Below, in pieces: positions 50,179 to 62,804 of a stretch of 64,000 bases of DNA. The notes beneath the pieces were generated by a model, which was not told the DNA's origin, did no database searches, and worked only from the letters and a program-made list of their open reading frames with translations. This DNA is from Cercis canadensis (taxonomy: Eukaryota; Streptophyta; Magnoliopsida; Fabales; Fabaceae): assembly GCA_003255065.1 (NCBI GenBank), contig QAOA01006679.1, positions 293,426-357,425 of the forward strand. Reading direction: 5' to 3'. A program made the translations under genes and the position numbers. Every line of letters starts with the position of its first letter. Position 1 is the stretch's first letter.

Positions 50179-53100
50179 CTATTGGTGTCTGCACATGCAC
50201 TCGGGGCACCGGGGCTGTCTATAAATGCTTCTACCATACTTCCTTATTCCAGCCTTCTGACCTTCCTGGATCATCTTCTTTATTCTATCTTCAAAACTAT
50301 TCCAACCAATGGTGTCATTCTCAGACAAAATTGCTGCTAGCCTCTTCTTGTTAGGCCGCAAGGTCGGAGCATGACCGCCACCATAGTAGTTTCTGAATCC
50401 AGATACCATTGATGAAAGTTGGCTACCAGAATCAGTCATGGCAAATACATCAGCAGTTGCACAGGCTATGAAGTCCAAAGCAGCCAGCTGCATCAACATC
50501 ACCAAATATGTACTGAGTGATTATAATTCAAGTGAATTCAGAATTGAAAGTCACTTCATAGTTCATGTTGGATCAAAATGAGTATTTCCATGAGATGAAA
50601 AAGCTGATAGATGCCAAAGTCACTTTACTTTTTTTTTCTGCTGTTTTTGTGGTTTGAACTTTGTATCCCCTTTTAATGCCAATGCAATCATTATAGCTCA
50701 TTGAAAATTTATTTCCCAACCATAGTAGTTAAAAATTCTTCTCTACTGATAAAAAGAATCAAATGGAGCCTAGCTGAACCATGAAGGATACTACTTCATA
50801 GTCCTTTTTCAGTAAAATCTGGTCAAATGTTGACAACAAGATAATTGAACCTACAGTAAATTTTGAATTAGATTTCACAAATTACTAATAGAATGAGGGT
50901 CATTGCAACCAAAATGGATAGAAGTAACAACTAAATACCTGAGAAGAAAAATTCCTGAAAGGTGCTAGTTCACTTGGTGTTAGCAGATTTTCCTTTGTGA
51001 CTAAGTTGGGATAGAGTCTAGTAAAGGGATGCATCCTTGAGTTCCCCCCATATATATGGGAACCAGCCAAATAAATGTAAGTTTCACTTTTGAAACCAAG
51101 ACCAGCTAGAACAAGTCCTGCTTCTTCTGGTGTCAATGGACATCTTCCCAACTTTCTCAATTCCGTTGGCGAGATAGGGCTACGAAAATCAACGTTAAAA
51201 GCCAGAAAAGTCTTAATAGAAGGACATTCATGGGAACAGTATGTTACAAGAAGCTTAACATAGAAAAATGAATACACATCATACCTTGATTTCTTCAAGC
51301 GCTCAAGAAGCAGACGAAAATGGGTTTCCCTGTAGATTTGCAGTTCCTTTCTCTCATTTTCGCCACCTCCAAACTCACATAGGGAATAGGCCACCATATC
51401 AACTTCAAATCTTAAATGCAAAGCAAGATATTTGGATGATCGTCTAGCAGCATCATGATCTTCCTTGTTCTGGATGAACTTCCCTAGCAACTGTGTGTCT
51501 AACATACTTCTTGCAGCATTGTATTTTCTAATCCTTTTCACCAATAGAGCACCAACTTCTTGAATTTTTGGTACAAACTTCAAAGCATGGAAGTTGCATT
51601 TGCATCTTAACTTCTGCAGTTATTGCAAGCATAAAATAAGAGATCATAAACATGCAGGTGAGTTACCTTAAACCTGTACACAGTAAACTAATAAAAGAAA
51701 CAATGGAAGAAGATCAGAACAAGTAACACTTAAGCATAACTCGTTCAGCATCTGGATCTGATTACTGAGAAATGAGGAAAAAGAGTGTCTGCATAATGGG
51801 AAAGAGGTGGATGAATGAAGATACTGTTTGTAAAGGGTTGCATGATGAACATAAGGCAGACAGAATACAAGAGCAGCAAATCACACTGAAGGATTTTTCT
51901 TTTGGGTACTATTGGCTGCAACTCTAGAATTTGAACACGGAACCCATAAGCCTTGAGGATGACCTCACTACTACTCGGCTATAAGCCATTTGGTAAAACT
52001 GGACACAAAATAATTTAAATTAGGTGGAAAAGGAGAAACTGAAGTATATATCGCTGCTTTCCTTGAATTTTGGAAAAAATCTTCAGAATTGAAATACTGT
52101 ATCTCATTTCATTTTAACTCAGAACCTTACAGATAACAAGGCAAAAAGAGAAAAGTACACCAACAGATAACAAAGTGATGTTTGATTTAACCAGGAGGAT
52201 GCATTTTTCTGAGAAGTCAAATTGAGTAGCAGGATAGCTAGTAAACTTGTAACAGTATCTAAAACCAAACATAGAAGGAACTTCTTGACCTGAACATCAG
52301 AAGGCAATGGATCAAAACCGAGTCGATTTCCATATCCAAGGAAGTGAACAACTCCGTTTTGTAAAAGAAGAGGAAGCACAATTTTAGTATAGTCAATGGC
52401 TGTGGCCTCCTTCACAAGATCTGCATCTGTAAGCTAAAAAACAACATATATTTATTGGCATTGATACAACACAAGTGCAATGTGTCTTATTAAGTAGATA
52501 AAATATAAGCGATAAACCTGGCTGCCAATTGCTTCTATATCCAAAGATTTCATATGAGGTGGGAGATCCTTCACAATATTTATTTCATCCTTCAAGATAT
52601 CAATGAAATAATCCTCCTGGTATATGTCACCAAACTGGCTGCATTTTGTTTGTATTAAACATGTGACATAAGAGTTTTAGTTAAGTCAGGATGAGATAAC
52701 ATGCTATGACCTATGATCATCCTGCAATCAGATATTGATTTAAATTTAACCATCAAGATCATAAGAAGCAGTTACTTATTCAAGCTAGTTTGTCTCGATA
52801 TCGGAGGAATAATATAAACTTGGAAAGGTAGATTCCAAGTCAAGGCACCTGTGATGTTAACCAAATTCTACTACAAATACATGGATGATCTTGGTCACTT
52901 ATAAACTTGAGAAGCAATGGAACATTGGAATTTGGAAAGTTATCGTTGATGAGAAATTGTGTTTCAAAATACAGTGCTTAAAGAATATCTGATATGAAGT
53001 GATGCTCAACAACAAATATCAGTAAGCTAATAGCACTGTTCTTAAGTTAGTAAGAAAAGGAAAGAAATGCATCAGAACATAATTGTATGCAAGATTAGAT

Positions 53101-55158
53101 GTTGAATATCTTCACATGAGATGACAGAAACTGCCATATTCTAGTGTATAGCAACATCGACAATACATTCAAATATATTTGAGTGAACATATAAGGAAGC
53201 AAAAGGCTTATACTAGTGAAAATAACTTTTCAGTCTTCAATATATTATTGCTAAACATGATATCATACCTAGGATCGTTCCATACATTGCTGTAAAGAAA
53301 TTTTGGAATAACTAGAGTTGCATTGAGGAGGGATGCCACTGCAACAGCATTGCAAATCTGCAATCACTACAGTAGTCTAGTTACTTCCATTACTGGAGAT
53401 GCTGAAAGCATGACCTTGTTAAAGGATAAAAGAAATATAGCTCATTTGTGTAAGAAAGAACCATATGAATAAATTATGATATCTAAAAACACATAAGATT
53501 GCAGATTTTTGAGGTCCTATGTATAGTGTAAGATCCAAAGCTTCAAGTGGATAGGAATCTACAGAAAAGGGCTATCGTATCCTAGTAGTAATACAAGCTT
53601 TAGATTTATTTGTCTCTTTTAGTAACACGTGAATATGGAAAATGATATGCACTAGCTTTGAGTACTTACAGCAACTCTTTGTTGATTGAGACCACCATTT
53701 GCACTGACTAAGATGTAGCCATTACTTTTCACAGATTTACCTGTCTCAGAAACATAAATTAATTACACAGTGATGTGCTGACTGATAATAAGTTACAATT
53801 TAAACTTAATACTGCAACAACATATAGAAGTACAGGAACAACTATATATTGTAATTATTTGAAACATTTTTTATAACATCAACCAATGTAAAAGAATGGT
53901 TCATTTTATATATACCCTGATTGGATGGAATTTTTCTGTCTGCACAAGGTTCCCATGAAGATTTCTGCTGATAGGGTTCCACCCATAGATTCGATGACTT
54001 TTGCTTGAACTCCTTCTATTGTACATAAAAGTTTCAGTAGTCAGAATCCAAAGATGAAAAAATGTACTAAAATTATCTGATAGCTTATCTAAAAACATGC
54101 ATCAATCTGAAGACTTTTGATGCAAACCTCTGCAAGAGCGCTTGAAGCCAAGTTTAGAAGCCGATCATACATCTGTACTGGTGGTTGTATTCTCTCAATG
54201 GAGGAATCTCTATCCTTTTCATGGGAATAAATGCATTAGTTATTATACCGATTAGCTAGTATCATTTAACCACAAATTTCAGTTTACAAGAGAAATACAT
54301 ATACCATATAACTAAAGAAAATCTTCATTGAAACACTCAAAAACATCATACCCAAAAGGTAGAAAGGTAGTTTTCACTAGTAGCTGAGATACCATGGAAC
54401 AAAGTGCACATGCAGAGTCAGAGGCACACACAGCATGTGGCATAGAAACAAAGTCCTAGTGGCACATGCATGCACTCAATTTAGAAACACTAAAACAGTG
54501 TCAGAAGGGAATTTTTCACTATTGACAACAAACTACGTCCCATATTAACCACATCAATTTCAAACTCATAAGAAAGGACTGAAGGATGTCAATATCTCCA
54601 TGAATCTGAAAGTAACTTCTTCCATAAAAAACTTCAATTAAATTATAAATGATATAGAGGAAACAAGTACACTTTTGCAAAGATTCCAGGTTTTGATATG
54701 ATGAGGATAAAAATCAGGTTCAATACTGACAGAGATTACAGATAGCTAATCTAAGACATTAACATGAGATGTTGTACCTGAAACCCAGTTGAATTATTAT
54801 AGGCTGCAGTGTTTTGAAGATTTGCAAAATCAAAAAAGGAGACCATAAGAGAATCTAGTAGGAAAAGGAAACCCATCAATACAAATATAACAACAATGGT
54901 CTTGATGTGATTTTGGAGCCACAAATGCTTTTTCCCAACATAGAGTCCTCTACAAGAACTGTATTTTGAAGAATCACTTTTCAGCCCATGAAGAAATAAA
55001 CTTTTGGAATTCCAACGGCATTCATTCCCTGTGATTCTCCTCCAAGAGGGAGGATCACTACCAGTACCACCCCTTATCTGATAATCTTTCATTCCTAATG
55101 ATAAGTTAGCATTCTGAAACTCCGGGCGCGGACTTCTCGGAGACCCTTGTTTCCCCAT
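50179..55158 (-). CDS. O-fucosyltransferase family protein (GT106)
   Basis: Ten exons on the minus strand give 623 residues: 55158-54778, 54214-54128, 54015-53916, 53740-53670, 53357-53269, 52638-52518, 52433-52290, 51613-51285, 51179-50939 and 50487-50179. The start is the ATG at 55158 (MGKQGSPRSPRPEFQ). A membrane anchor at about 86-108 (TIVVIFVLMGFLFLLDSLMV) implies a type II Golgi protein. The O-FucT domain includes YILVSANGGLNQQRVAI, RLGFDPLPSDVQ, LRCKCNFHALKFVPKIQ, YLALHLRFEVDMVAYS (catalytic-type Arg near 399), GGNSRMHPFTRLYPNLVTKE and FAMTDSGSQLSSMVSGF. The sugar acceptor cannot be read from sequence; plant relatives act on wall polysaccharides or proteins. It is convergent with the NAT gene. 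Confidence 0.93.
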
Positions 55159-55169
55159 TAAAACATCAT

Positions 55170-55193
55170 CTACCAATGAAGCTTTAGCTTCAT
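55170..55193 (-). other. Short uORF before the O-fucosyltransferase start
   Basis: ATGAAGCTAAAGCTTCATTG followed by GTAG encodes MKLKLHW and stops 11 nt before the main ATG at 55158, in another frame. If included in the transcript it could reduce initiation or require reinitiation. Confidence 0.45.
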
Positions 55194-55219
55194 GTAGCTA
55201 GAATTTTCAGCTCAGCAAT

Positions 55220-55612
55220 TCAATTGCAGAAGCATGCATTGGCAAAAGAATAGAACTTTACAACTAAAACTACAAGAAGAACTTCAAGATGTTTGCAAAA
55301 GCCTCTATTTCTGGGATTTCTCCGTCTAAAACTGACCCACCAATCCATTAGACCAGAAAAGGGAAATTCAAGTTTGGTGGCAACAAATGGCAACATAAAA
55401 ATAAAATAAAAAATGCGAGAATTCAAAGTGAAGGGAAGAAGTAGGTGATGGGGATAGAGGAAAGTAGATGAGTGAAACCCAAGCGAAAGTTGAAAACTGA
55501 AGCATGCATTACTAACTAACCTTATGGAACAAGAATCACATCTGGAACAACAACAACAACTTGTCACCAAACAGAGAAGGAGCTCAAGTACAGCTTCCTG
55601 GGTTTCTTCCAT
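55220..55612 (-). other. Long leader ORF upstream of O-fucosyltransferase, status unclear
   Basis: A 130-codon frame starts MEETQEAVLELLLCLVTSCC in the presumed leader or promoter. The N-terminal part is duplicated at the N at 55775. It has no recognisable domain, and CAA/AAC repeats give the Cys run. Probably untranslated leader, possibly with an intron (GTTAGT near 55520). Confidence 0.25.
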
Positions 55613-56008
55613 CTTTGAAATCAAATGGTGTGATTGTGATGTGAGAACACCAAGGTAATTCAACAAATTTCTTTTTTTTAGTTTTAATATTTTTTTTTAA
55701 TTTAATGGATTTGTAATGAGAATTTTGTTTGTAAATGTGCTTGATTTGGCGGGTCGGTAGTCGTTACCCAACCTNTGGAACAACAACAACAACTAGTCAC
55801 CAAACAGAGAAGGAGCTCAAGTACAGTTTCCTGGGTTTCTTCCATCTTTGAAATCAAATGGTGTGATTGTGATGTGAGAACACCAAAGTAATTCAACAAA
55901 TTTCTTTTTTTTAGTTTTAATTATTTTTTTTTAATTTAATGGATTTGTAATGAGAATTTTGTTTGTAAATGTGCTTGATTTGGCGGGTCGGTAGTCGTTA
56001 CCCAACCT
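55543..56008. repeat. About 232-bp duplication split by a single N (assembly artefact)
   Basis: 55543-55774 and 55776-56008 are about 98% identical (three substitutions seen and one indel in a T/A tract), with N at 55775 exactly between them. It lies in the O-fucosyltransferase upstream region, so the promoter appears doubled. Same pattern as at 46233 and 59015. Confidence 0.9.
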
Positions 56009-56527
56009 AACGTTCCCTAAAAAACCGTTAAGATTCCCTTTGAAATTAAAATGACAGGAGTGTCATTTTATAATTATTGTATTTTTCCGTTTATAGTAAA
56101 ATAGTCCCATAATGTAGCAAACTGTTTGAGTAAACCATTAATACATGAAGATTGAAGAGAATCACGCACGGGATTCATTTATAACATGAAGTAAAAGTTG
56201 TACACAGTAACTGAGCACACTATTTTTTATTTCTTTGCTGTGATTCTTTTTTTTGCTATTAATAGTAGCGGTCCATCATCGTGGCCATGAGGCTCTTTGA
56301 TTCTCTCAATAAAACACGAACCATTTTCATTCCATCCTCCTTATTTTTTTGTTTAGCAAACATATACTGGTAGTAAGTAGTAACTCTTGATCTAATAACA
56401 AGATATTGATACAAAATACAAGTGATCACCAAGCATCTACGGACTCAAGCTCATATCTAAGACGCCATTTATTGAATTCTACCTGGTACAAACATGAATA
56501 ACAATAGTATATGGCCATGGAAGTCTT
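56009..56527. other. No gene seen
   Basis: Short intergenic gap between the O-fucosyltransferase promoter and the dioxygenase pseudogene 3' end. Confidence 0.4.
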
Positions 56528-58254
56528 CTAATTAAAAATGCGTACGTGATCCAACACAGTTTTGCCATCAAGTGAGGTACTCAGGTGAATTGCATAGTAT
56601 TCCCTCATTGATAAAGGAAGATAGACTCTGGTGCTGGGCTGATGGCCTTGTCTAGTGATGGCCCATTTGTGCTTACTAGTGATATCCTCGTACTATTGCT
56701 GGACTGGGATCCTCTATGTACATTGCTCTTGTACTTCCCATTTGTCAGAATCTAAACACAACAAACAAATCCTGTTACATATTATAGACATATATTTGCA
56801 TGCAGCACTTAATTATATTTGCATATGTAGGTAATCTTATGAGCTGAGTATTAGATGTAAAATGTAATTCTAGGCTTTCACCTAACAAGTAACAACACAA
56901 ACTTTTGAGATGATTATGATTGGATTCCTTGACATAAGGACTAAGCACCCTAATTATCGAGAAATTATGTTTGTACGCCTAGTGTAGGAGATGTAAAACA
57001 ATATCAATTACGATCCAGTTAAATAAGTTACTTATATTTAGATATTCCTTAGTGTGTATTTTTATGTGCCTAAATGTGAAACAACACTAATCATGATTAC
57101 AATACTGCCGGAGATTTTAAGTTGAACAAGAAAAGTAGGGAGACACCTCAAGTTGATCACATGGACACACTTTGATCCATTTCCCATTGTACAAGGTTTG
57201 AAGGCCATTAATACCATTATCTGTGACTATGGTTAGCTAGCAATGATCTAATTGAGCAGGAGCCCCTAATGCAAGTTCTGGCACTGTACTTTGCGGGTAA
57301 AGTTGTGCAACAAAGCGTTGAAAGCTCGAGTCAATATCCATTGCCTTGCTTATATAGTTTGGTTCTAATCCCAAGCTTTCTGACACTCCCTTGAGCAATT
57401 CCCTTATAATTTCTGTGACTCTTTTGCAGTAATCACATACAGTGTCTCTGTAGCAAAAAGAACTGAAATCAGGAAATTAATTGTGAATATTATTATTTTA
57501 AAAGGATCATACCTGTTAATATAATAATGTAAAGTAATCCAATTCTATGGTTTAAAAGCTTCAAATTGGGGCAAAAGAGGATAGTTGCTAATGCAACTTT
57601 TAGGACCGTAAAATTATTATATTTCTTATGATCATTGCTCAGGAAAATCTAGAGATGCAAAAATAGATGTACCTATATCCAGCTGGTTTATCGGGGAAGT
57701 GGAACTCTGGATGCACAATAAGCTTGATAAAACCCCTTAAGCGGTTCTTCCCTGCACCAGCATTGAAGCTCCTAGTGCCATACCTCACAGGATCCAGTTA
57801 CATGCTTCCCTTGGAAATCTCTCTTTTCCTCTTCTGGCAGATTGAAAAATGCTTCTATCCATTCAAGCATGCTGCTCTTGAGGATCTCAGGGATACCATG
57901 ATTCATCAACTATGACTCATCAACTTTAATTAGTAGTTCACCAAAACAACATGTTTTCAAGTTAAAAAAGTTTTGGTTAAAACAAAAGAAGAGAAAAATC
58001 TAGCTAAGGTGGGTAATGTAGGTTTATACCAAGAAGAAGCCCCATTCTTCACAAGCTTTGCCTAGACCTTTGATGGCTTTGCACCTTTCTTCAGGGTTGT
58101 TGGAGGTAGGGAGAGAGAAGTCAAGGATAGGAATTGTATCTTCTGCTTTCTCTGTAACTTGGAGATCCTCATATCTGGAGACAAAAGAGGAAGGGAGGGA
58201 GGCAAGTTCAGATTCTGTTGAGAATTCTCTAGCAATGGAAACTCCTGCAGCCAT
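56528..58254 (-). pseudogene. 2-oxoglutarate/Fe(II) dioxygenase pseudogene
   Basis: Exon equivalents 58254-58030, 57909-57673, 57447-57147 and 56751-56528 keep family order. Exon 1: TIPILDFSLPTSNNPEERC and ACEEWGFFL (DIOX_N). Exon 2: MNHGIPEILKSSMLEWIEAF and NLPEEEKRDFQGKHV, then a one-base insertion (237 nt where 236 would keep phase), resuming DPVRYGTRSFNAGAGKN. Exon 3: CKRVTEIIRELLKGVSESLG and GINGLQTLYNGKW. The Fe-binding HxD is QLD, closely followed by TAG. Exon 4: NGKYKSNVHRG keeps the second His, and a frameshift precedes MREYYAIHL. Four independent lesions, one at a metal ligand, make it non-functional. It belongs to the large plant DOXC class; the former substrate is unknown. Confidence 0.88.
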
Positions 58255-58780
58255 GGATTTGGATCAGAGAAATAGATACTGATATATTATCAGTGATATA
58301 GAAGGGAGTGTAAATTGGAGTGACACTGCTGATCAACACAGGTGTATATTAAGTGCAGGAGGAAAATGACAAATTAAGGTAGGTGGTTTTAAATGTCTGC
58401 ATCGCTTGGATTTCATTAACTCACATCTATTTATTGCAAAAGGAAATTACCAAATTACAAACGCAGATACAGGTTGCTGGTTTGGCATCCAATGGGGAAG
58501 CCACGTTTGAACTTTCTCCAAATAGCATATAATATAGTTATTACCTTGGCCTTTCGATTTTGAGAGATGATTGTTGCATGCACTTTAAATTTTTTCTTGA
58601 TTGATCCAAATAGTACATAAGATAAGAGTAGGTTGTTGCAAGCACTTGGGTGTAAGGTGTTAATATATTGGAATTGTAACCATTTTATTTCATATAACAA
58701 CTTATTTAAAACAATAAAATTGTTGCCCCAGTCCAAGGTTTCTAGCCTTGACAAGTTGGATACGGATGGGGTAATAAAAC
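58255..58780. other. No gene seen; weak ORF on minus strand
   Basis: Upstream of the dioxygenase. A 148-codon minus-strand frame (58901-58455) contains stretches vaguely like a LINE C-terminus (KAKVITILYAIWRKFKR) or an LRR (SVSNLSRLETLDW), but neither is convincing. Confidence 0.3.
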
Positions 58781-59249
58781 CATTGAAGATATCACTCTTG
58801 ACTTGAGGCTCAAGTGTTGAAGTTGATGGAAATAAATTGCATCTTAGCTTTGCAACTAGAAATCTTGCTAAAATATTTGAAGTGTCTCTTTCCAAAAACA
58901 TGATATAAATTTATCTAATTTATTTTTGAAAGCAGTAAAAGGAACGAAGAGATAGTTGGTGGATTTAAGTAGTTTGTAAAAAAATTAATTTTAAACTTTT
59001 ATACGGTCAAATGGNCATTGAAGATATTACTCTTGACTTGTGGCTCAAGTGTTGAAGTTGATGGAAATAAATTGCATCTTAGCTTTGCAACTAGAAATAT
59101 TGCTAAAATATTTGAAGTGTCTCTTTCCAAAAACATGATCTAAATTTATCTAATTTATTTTTGAAAGCAGTAAAAGGAACGAAGAGATAGTTGGTGGATT
59201 TAAGTAGTTTGTAAAAAAATTAATTTTAAACTTTTATACGGTCAAATGG
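58781..59249. repeat. 234-bp duplication split by a single N (assembly artefact)
   Basis: 58781-59014 and 59016-59249 are the same length and differ at about four bases, with N at 59015 exactly between them. Starts CATTGAAGATAT, ends GGTCAAATGG. Unmerged overlapping contig ends are the simplest explanation. Confidence 0.92.
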
Positions 59250-61099
59250 GGAGAGAGAATAAGCATAAATTAAGACAAAGGGATTCAAAGGAATTGATTG
59301 ACTTGACTAGGAGTATATCAATTATTATTCCATATATAATAAATATGCCAAGGTATATATCCTTCTCATATCCAGGAATCAATCACTGTCTGAAGATCAA
59401 TTCAAATAAACCTAGTTGTAAAATATAATAGAGTTGAGAAGAAGCAACTAGAGATGCTCCAAAGGAGTGCAGAGAGGGGAAAGCAAGGTGCCAGTCATCA
59501 TAGATCTCTTAATTAATGATGGAAAAGTCAAGATTGGCTGCAATAGAAGATTAGTATATAAATGTTTAAAGAATAACTTTTCGAAAAGAAATTAAGAACA
59601 TAGAAAATTAAAGTCAATAGTGTGAGAGCAAAATTATCAAATTGGCCGTGATAGAGAATACTGCAAACTTTATTAGAAGATTGGTATTTAAGGATAGTTC
59701 TGTATATACGAGCGGCCATGCCAATTTTTCCTAGTTTCAGTTATAATTATATCCATCTTATTAATGCATTACATTACGAGATAAAGTGAATGGAAAGGCT
59801 AAAATCAGAAGTATCACCTTTTCTTTTCTTTTTTTATTTTTAAGGAAAAATATTTTCTAATGTATGAAACACAACCTTCAGCGAATCAACCATTTTTCAT
59901 ATTTTCTATGCAATGTGATACAATCACGAAGAAAATAAAAGGTAGAAAAAGAAAAAGATTTGTAAAGTCAAATAGTTTCATGTGTAATAATGGAAAAAAT
60001 TCATTTCTTTTTTCATCATTTTCTTTCAACCTTTTCTTTAGATAAATAATGTTAAAGTACTTGTTTGAAGTATAAGTATAATTATAATTAATTAGATAAA
60101 AAAAAATTAACACTAGCCTTATTTATACATATAGATGCACGACCTAGTCACGTGAAATATTAGGTAAATTGCACGAAGGCTTTTTAACTTGAGTACAATT
60201 TACCCTTCTATACTTACATTTCAAGCAATCAATTTTCCTAGGAGTTCAAACTAGTGCAAAAACCTCAAGGGGTAAATTGCAATGGAGATCCATCTATATA
60301 TATAGTTGATGGAACCCTAAAGGTGACTGATTGCTTGACTTGCAAGTATATGAAATAACTTGCACATAGCTCAAAGATAGATCGGCTTTTATACAATTTA
60401 CCCATAACATTAAGCAAGTGAATGTCATTTTTTAAGTATTATTACTAGGTTAATTTTAAATTCAATAATCATGGGAAATTAAGTTGTAACTGCAAGGGTA
60501 TAGCATACCTTAGTTCATTTTAGATCAATAAATATACAAAAAAAAATACAAGTTAATGTTTTGACCCCAAAAAATAATTCAGTAAAAGGCAAACAAGGGA
60601 CACATATCTTCTGTTTTATATCTTAATTATCTCTCTATGATGACTCGTACAAGCAGCTCTTCAACTAAATTGTTAAAATCACCAAAAACCTAAATCTTAA
60701 TCTTAAATAAGACTCTAAAGAATACTTTATTATTGCTTTGTAATAATGAATTTTTTCTTAGAGAAAATAACTAAGAAAGAGCAGAACAATCTGCAAAAAG
60801 GGAAAAGGTTAAAATAGTGAATTGAATCTGATCAAAGAAAAGGTCAAAATCAAGTTAGATGATTGGAATGCAATACTGATAGGCCAACAACCTCTTGAAA
60901 GCAAAACGAATGAAACAACTCAGGACATGGAGCCCAATATTGCATTTCATATTAAAGAAGGCATGCAGCACCGTCTTCTTCCTTCTAGAGAAATCCTTCT
61001 CCTGAAATTTCTCCACTACCTTGCTAACTTTAAGGTAAGTCATAAGATTTCCAGCAACTTCTTTTGAAGCTTGGCCTCAAGTATTCTAGAAATTTCATC
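59250..61099. other. AT-rich intergenic, no gene seen
   Basis: Numerous short frames (59528-59719, 60113-59886, 60822-61067) but none with recognisable homology. High AT content and homopolymers throughout. Confidence 0.45.
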
Positions 61100-61470
61100 A
61101 TCTATGTTACGTTGGTGCCATGAAGGAGCAACTCAATAACTTTAAGTTTATTCTAAAACTTTGTATCTTATTCTACATGTGACTAGGCTAGTAAATTCCA
61201 CCGCCTTCATCACCTATAAATAGGAGTATATGCTTGTTAATTTTGTGTGTGTAAGAGAAAGTGAAGTGTCTCTCTATGTGTAAGTGCAAGTATTGAGTGT
61301 GTGTGAGTGCGCCAAAGAAAAAATAAAGTGTTTGTCCTTTGTGAGTAGTCTGAGTATCTAGTATTTTAAGTGCTCCTTTGGCTATCACGTACAAGAGTTT
61401 GTTCACTCTTGTACTACTTTTGTAAGAGTAATAAAAGTCACCTTTTTGAAAGTCTTGCTTCAACATTTCA
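61100..61470 (+). mobile_element. Possible solo LTR
   Basis: The block has promoter-like and terminator-like parts in LTR order: TATA box CCTATAAATAGG (61212-61223), GTGTGTGTAAGAG leader-like sequence, then AGTAATAAAAGTC (a polyadenylation-type signal at about 61428). A TGTTACG start (about 61106) and a ..CTTCA end (about 61463) are possible borders. No matching target duplication was found and no internal domain flanks it, so this is tentative. Confidence 0.35.
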
Positions 61471-62757
61471 ACTTATTCAACAGCTTGTGAACAAGTTTGG
61501 TTCAGGCTCCCTTTTGTAATTAGTTCGATAATTAGATGAAAAGCCCTGAACAAATTGTAAGAATTTGATAAATAAACAAAAACCAAGTTAAAACAAAGAA
61601 TAGTTCGCTAAACAACTTACGGTTGAATGATATTAAAATAATATTCAAAACTTATAAATTTTGTGTTTAAATTTAAAATCATAGTTAAAATTGCATTTAT
61701 GTTTGATCCGACACTAAAATTCTTCTTCCGATTGATTTGGCATGAGCTTAACGGTGGTTGAAAAGTCAAAAAGTCCAACATGGGTTGCGTATGTGCCACG
61801 TTCATATTGGGTGAAATTTGTGCATGGCCAAAATAAGAAAAAAGTAAAATTAGTGCTATCGTTAAGGGTATTATTACCCATTATCACAAATTGTCAATAA
61901 CTACTAAATATTGACTAAATAAATCTTAAATTCTTTCTTTCTAGTTAGACTCAGTATTTAATTACATAGTTGAATTACTTTTTATATTGAGCAGTAATGA
62001 TTAGTACTATTTATGAATGAAAAGGGAACATGCATTAATGGAAAAGAAAGAAAATTTAGTCAAATTGAGATTATCCAAGCTAGCTAAATGAATCAGCATA
62101 ACTTAATTTTAAAATAAAATAAATTATTAATAATTAATTCTTTTATTAAGGAAGTGACCTTAAAGCCAAGTGTTAGAGTTTCATGAAGTCAAATGGCAAA
62201 TATGAATTGACAAATGGCAAGCTTCTCTTTACATCTTATATAGATAGATTCAAAAGTACTATAGAATTTCAATTTACAGTAAATGTGAATTACAAATGAA
62301 GATTTCAAAATTACATATTTTTTTGTTNAATGAAGATTGCAAAATTACATATTTTTTTGTTATAATTACTCAAAGCAAGAAGAAACTTGTCGCACAGGAA
62401 TTTATTTTTTCTTAGTTTCCAAGTGTAATACTCTAATGGTTTAAGTATTTGAAATGAAGATCTCAAGTTCAAATCCTTAAAAAAAAAAAAAAAAAAAAAG
62501 TCAATGTTCTAAAGAAAAAGCCAATGCTCTTCTTAAATATAAATACATTAGTAGTTGACTATTGCTCATTGTAAACTTAAATAGCAAGTTGTTACTTGTA
62601 CTTTTTTTTTTTACCTGTAGGTAAATAGTGATTACATTTAAAATTATGTAATTCAAATTGGAGAAGAAGCTATGGAGATTATCTTTATAACTGAGAACAT
62701 GCTCCACTAAAGTAAAACTCTTCCTCAAGCTGTCACTTGTAATGACTTAGAATATTN

Positions 62758-62804
<47 letters not shown>

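Noticed and set aside
55159..55176. Upstream extension of the O-fucosyltransferase from a TTG at 55176
   Set aside because: Not an ATG; the first in-frame ATG is at 55158.
57667..57915. Plus-strand 82-codon ORF
   Set aside because: It is the antisense of dioxygenase pseudogene exon 2.
58455..58901. Minus-strand 148-codon ORF as a LINE or LRR gene
   Set aside because: Resemblance is limited to short words, the region is partly within an assembly duplication, and no neighbouring exons fit.
62440..62500. tRNA gene or SINE
   Set aside because: Only a B-box-like word and poly-A tail; no cloverleaf or A box could be drawn.
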